From Gemmatimonadota bacterium (GTDB lineage Bacteria > Gemmatimonadota > Gemmatimonadetes > Gemmatimonadales > Gemmatimonadaceae), in assembly GCA_947457715.1 (NCBI GenBank), contig CANGXK010000119.1:1-7608 (forward strand): a stretch of DNA of 7,608 bases, in the 5' to 3' direction. The notes under the pieces are model-generated. The model did not search any database. It saw nothing but the letters and a program-made list of their open reading frames with translations, and was not told the DNA's origin. Positions 5,203 through 7,608 of this stretch are shown piece by piece. Numbering within the stretch: position 1 is the stretch's first letter; every line of letters starts with the position of its first letter. The translations under genes were made by a program, and so were the position numbers.

Positions 5203-6594
5203 ATGACCACTCCCACGATCCCCGCCGATCTCGCCGCCTGGTGCAACGCCAACGATGCGCGTGCACAGGACGAACTGTTCGCCTTTCTGCGCATCCCCAG
5301 CGTCAGCGCGCGTTCCGAGCACAAAGCCGACTGTGCCGATGCGGCGCAGTTCGTGGCTGATGCGCTCACGCGGATCGGTTTCACCGCCACCATCGAGCCC
5401 ACGCCGGGGCATCCCATTGTGGTGGGTGAATGGCGCAACGCCGGCCCCGATGCGCCCACGTTGCTCGTGTACGGGCACTACGATGTGCAGCCGGCCGAAC
5501 CGCTCGAGTTGTGGACGTCGCCGGCGTTCGAGCCCACCGTGCGCGACGGGCGCATCTACGCGCGTGGCTCGGTGGACGACAAGGGACAGTTGTACCTGCA
5601 CATCAAGGCGCTCGAGGCGCATCTCGCCGTGCGCGGCACGCTGCCCGTGAACGTGATCGTGCTGGCTGAAGGGGAAGAGGAAGTCGGCAGTGAGAACCTC
5701 GAGCAGTTTCTCGAGCGCGAGAAAACGCGGCTCGCCTGTGATGCCGTCGTGATCTCCGACTCCACCATGTTCGCGCCCGGCATTCCCAGCATCCTGTCGT
5801 CGCTGCGCGGGATGGCGTATCTCGAGATCAACGTGCGGGGCGCCAACGGCGATCTGCACTCCGGGATGTACGGTGGTGCGGTGGTGAATCCGGCCATGGC
5901 GCTCGCGCGCATCCTCGCCAGCATGCACGATGCCGAGGGGCGGATCGCCATTCCGGGGTTCTACGACGATGTGCGTCCGTTCCCCGACGTCGTGCTCGCG
6001 CAGATGCGCGAACTGCCGTTCAGAGACGACCAGCTCATGCACGAAGTCGGCGTGACCGCGCTCGGTGGCGAACCCGGATATACCACGCTCGAACGGTTGT
6101 GGACGCGGCCCACCTGCGAAGTGAACGGCATACTGAGCGGCTACACCGGGGAAGGCGCCAAGACCGTGCTGCCCGCGGTGTCGATGGCGAAAGTCAGCTT
6201 CCGGCTCGTGCCCGATCAGAGCCCTGATGCCATCGCGGCGTTGGTGCAGGCGCACGTCGAGCGCGTGGCGCCGGCGGGTGTGACCGTGACCGTCGAAAAC
6301 CTGCACGGCGGACGGCCATGGCGGGCCGATCTCCAGGGGCCGATCATCGACGCCGGCAAGCGGGCGCTCGAAGCGGCCTTCGGGCGGGCGCCGGTCATCA
6401 CCGGCGAAGGTGGGAGCATTCCGGTGGTGGGCGATTTCGAGCGCATCCTCGGTGCGCCGGTGCTGCTCATGGGCTTCGGATTGCCCGGTGAAAACGCCCA
6501 CGCCCCCGACGAGTGGATCAGCGTCGAGAACTACCTGGGTGGCATTCGCGCCGCCGCCACGTTACTCGACGAGTACCGGGCGGCGGCGCGTTAG
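5203..6594 (+). CDS. M20-family zinc dipeptidase (CNDP/carnosinase-like)
   Basis: This is a cytosolic di-zinc peptidase of 463 residues, expected to hydrolyse dipeptides or short peptides. There is no signal peptide. The catalytic domain contains GHYDVQPAEP (91-100) with metal ligand H92 and catalytic D94, GSVDDKGQ (122-129) with bridging D125, AEGEEEVGSE (155-164) with general base E159 and ligand E160, ISDS (184-187) with ligand D186, and GENAHAPDEWIS (429-440) with ligand H433. These match human CNDP2 H99, D101, D132, E166/E167, D195 and H445 by motif. The inserted lid/dimerisation domain (about 198-380) has NGDLHSGMYGG with the conserved H219, and GEGAKTVLPAVSMAKVSFRLVPDQ-type sequence near 316-339. 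All key residues are present, so the enzyme should be active; precise substrate is unknown. The start at 5203 lacks a good Shine-Dalgarno but gives normal family length. It follows the repeat element and converges on rho. Confidence 0.94.
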   Translation: MTTPTIPADLAAWCNANDARAQDELFAFLRIPSVSARSEHKADCADAAQFVADALTRIGFTATIEPTPGHPIVVGEWRNAGPDAPTLLVYGHYDVQPAEPLELWTSPAFEPTVRDGRIYARGSVDDKGQLYLHIKALEAHLAVRGTLPVNVIVLAEGEEEVGSENLEQFLEREKTRLACDAVVISDSTMFAPGIPSILSSLRGMAYLEINVRGANGDLHSGMYGGAVVNPAMALARILASMHDAEGRIAIPGFYDDVRPFPDVVLAQMRELPFRDDQLMHEVGVTALGGEPGYTTLERLWTRPTCEVNGILSGYTGEGAKTVLPAVSMAKVSFRLVPDQSPDAIAALVQAHVERVAPAGVTVTVENLHGGRPWRADLQGPIIDAGKRALEAAFGRAPVITGEGGSIPVVGDFERILGAPVLLMGFGLPGENAHAPDEWISVENYLGGIRAAATLLDEYRAAAR

Positions 6595-6600
6595 CACAAC

Positions 6601-6640
6601 CCCATTGCCGGCGCGTTGTTGCCTCCGCGCCGGCGATGGG
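6601..6640. terminator. Hairpin between the convergent dipeptidase and rho ends
   Basis: CCCAT (6601-6605) pairs with ATGGG (6636-6640), T6606 opposes G6635, and GCCGGCGCG (6607-6615) pairs with CGCGCCGGC (6626-6634) around a 10-base loop. The stem fills most of the 48-base gap between the two stop codons, so it could end transcription from both sides. In the plus-strand RNA the central pair is a U-G wobble; in the minus-strand RNA it is an A-C mismatch, so the plus direction folds slightly better. Neither side has a T tract. Confidence 0.65.
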
Positions 6641-6642
6641 AC

Positions 6643-7608
6643 TCAGAGCCCGTCGAGCAGCGAATCGTTGTTCGAGGTGCCGGCGATGCGTTTGATGAGC
6701 CAGTCCATGCCCGCCTGCGGCGGCAACTGGTGCAGGCCACGGCGCAGGAGGTGCACCTTTTCGAGCTGGTCGGGGCGATACAATTTTTCCTCGCGACGCG
6801 TACCGCTGGTGGCGATATCGAAAGCCGGGAAGATGCGGCGATCCGCGAGCGAGCGATCGAGTTTGATCTCGCAGTTGCCGGTGCCCTTAAACTCCTCGAA
6901 GATCACGTCGTCCATGCGCGAGCCGGTTTCGACCAGTGCGGTGGAGATGATCGTGAGTGAGCCGCCGCCATGCTGCGGTGCGATCATGCGCGCTGAGCCG
7001 AAGAACGCCTTCGGTTTCTGCATGGCGTTGCTGTCGAGACCCCCGGACATCGTGCGGCCGGTGCCACGCTCCACGGTGTTGTAGGCGCGCGCCAGACGGG
7101 TGATCGAGTCGAGCACGATGACCACGTCCTTGCCCTGTTCCACCAGGCGCCGCGCCCGCTCGAGCGTCATCTCGGCGACTTCCACGTGCCGCTTGGGCGG
7201 CATGTCGAAGCTGGATGCCACGACCTCGCCGTAGCCCCACGTGATCATTTCGCTGACTTCCTCGGGCCGTTCGTCGACGAGGAGCACGAGCAGAGCCGCT
7301 TCGGGGTGGTTGATGGCGACCCCTTCCACGATCGCCTGCAGCAGCGTGGTCTTGCCGGCGCGGGCCGGTGCTACGATCAGCGCGCGCTGGCCGTAGCCGA
7401 TCGGCGCGATCAAGTCGATGGCGCGGCGCGTGAGTTCGGGGCCGGTCTTGGCTGGCCGTCCGGTTTCCAGCGTGAGCTTCCGGTCCGGATAGCTGGCCGT
7501 CAGCGTGTTGAAGTCGGCACGCTTCTCAAGCACGACGGGCGAGCCGTCGTTGAGTTGTTGCACTTCGATGACCACTTGACGACCACGCGGGTCGCGCCCG
7601 AACGTGAC
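6643..7608 (-). CDS. rho: Transcription termination factor Rho (C-terminal part, runs off the right edge)
   Basis: This is the RNA-dependent ATPase/helicase that ends transcription at Rho-dependent sites as a hexameric ring. The visible 321 residues enter from the window edge and end at the TGA at 6645-6643. They include the end of the cold-shock-like RNA-binding domain (about 1-38) and the whole ATPase domain. Motifs in visible numbering: PIGYGQRALIVAPARAGKTT with Walker A at 80-88; LLVDERPEEV (109-118) with the conserved Glu113; VVIVLDSITRLARAYN (162-177) as Walker B; GTGRTMSGGLDSNAM (182-196), the Q-loop; and EEFKGTGN (238-245) followed by LDRSLADRRIFPAFD (250-264), the R-loop and arginine region. 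The match to E. coli Rho is close throughout and no key motif is lost. Roughly the first 100 or more residues, including the N-terminal domain, are outside the window. An internal GTG at 7575 is not the start, since the frame stays open with homologous sequence upstream. Confidence 0.97.
   Translation of the reverse strand, partial: VTFGRDPRGRQVVIEVQQLNDGSPVVLEKRADFNTLTASYPDRKLTLETGRPAKTGPELTRRAIDLIAPIGYGQRALIVAPARAGKTTLLQAIVEGVAINHPEAALLVLLVDERPEEVSEMITWGYGEVVASSFDMPPKRHVEVAEMTLERARRLVEQGKDVVIVLDSITRLARAYNTVERGTGRTMSGGLDSNAMQKPKAFFGSARMIAPQHGGGSLTIISTALVETGSRMDDVIFEEFKGTGNCEIKLDRSLADRRIFPAFDIATSGTRREEKLYRPDQLEKVHLLRRGLHQLPPQAGMDWLIKRIAGTSNNDSLLDGL

Noticed and set aside
5034..5360. 108-codon plus-strand frame overlapping the repeat and the dipeptidase start
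   Set aside because: Translation is compositionally random and overlaps the well-supported peptidase in another frame.
5062..6501. 479-codon open frame on the minus strand antisense to the dipeptidase
   Set aside because: The product is His/Arg/Gly-rich with no recognised domain, while the opposite strand encodes a complete M20 peptidase with all catalytic residues. Long antisense frames are expected from GC3-biased codons.

Overview
The window looks like chromosomal DNA from a GC-rich, Gram-negative-type bacterium. The best guess is a member of the Gemmatimonadota or a similar soil phylum. The reasons are the high GC, heavy GC3 bias with long antisense shadow reading frames, an outer-envelope lipoprotein built of BIG2-like Ig repeats, and short hairpin terminators with weak or no T tracts. 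The phylum is inferred from style; no marker gene here proves it.

Layout from left to right: (1) the first 263 residues of a VLCAD/ACAD9-like acyl-CoA dehydrogenase on the minus strand, running off the left edge; (2) a strong hairpin terminator; (3) a 568-residue minus-strand lipoprotein with six Ig-like repeats; (4) a divergent 313-base intergenic region; (5) a plus-strand two-gene unit, a polytopic ArnT/PMT-like glycosyltransferase overlapping the fluoride channel gene crcB by 4 bp; (6) a 330-base intergenic region holding a 10-bp tandem repeat and a large imperfect interrupted palindrome made of AACGGATA-like units; (7) a plus-strand M20-family zinc dipeptidase with all expected metal ligands; (8) a hairpin between convergent gene ends; (9) the C-terminal 321 residues of transcription termination factor Rho on the minus strand, entering from the right edge.

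The genes do not form one pathway. They are mostly housekeeping functions: fatty acid beta-oxidation, envelope protein, lipid-linked sugar transfer, fluoride export, peptide turnover and transcription termination. The only clear operon is the glycosyltransferase-crcB pair. The part least explained by ordinary genes is the repeat element between crcB and the dipeptidase. No CRISPR array, tRNA, rRNA, transposase or defence system is visible, and I found no convincing new multi-gene system.
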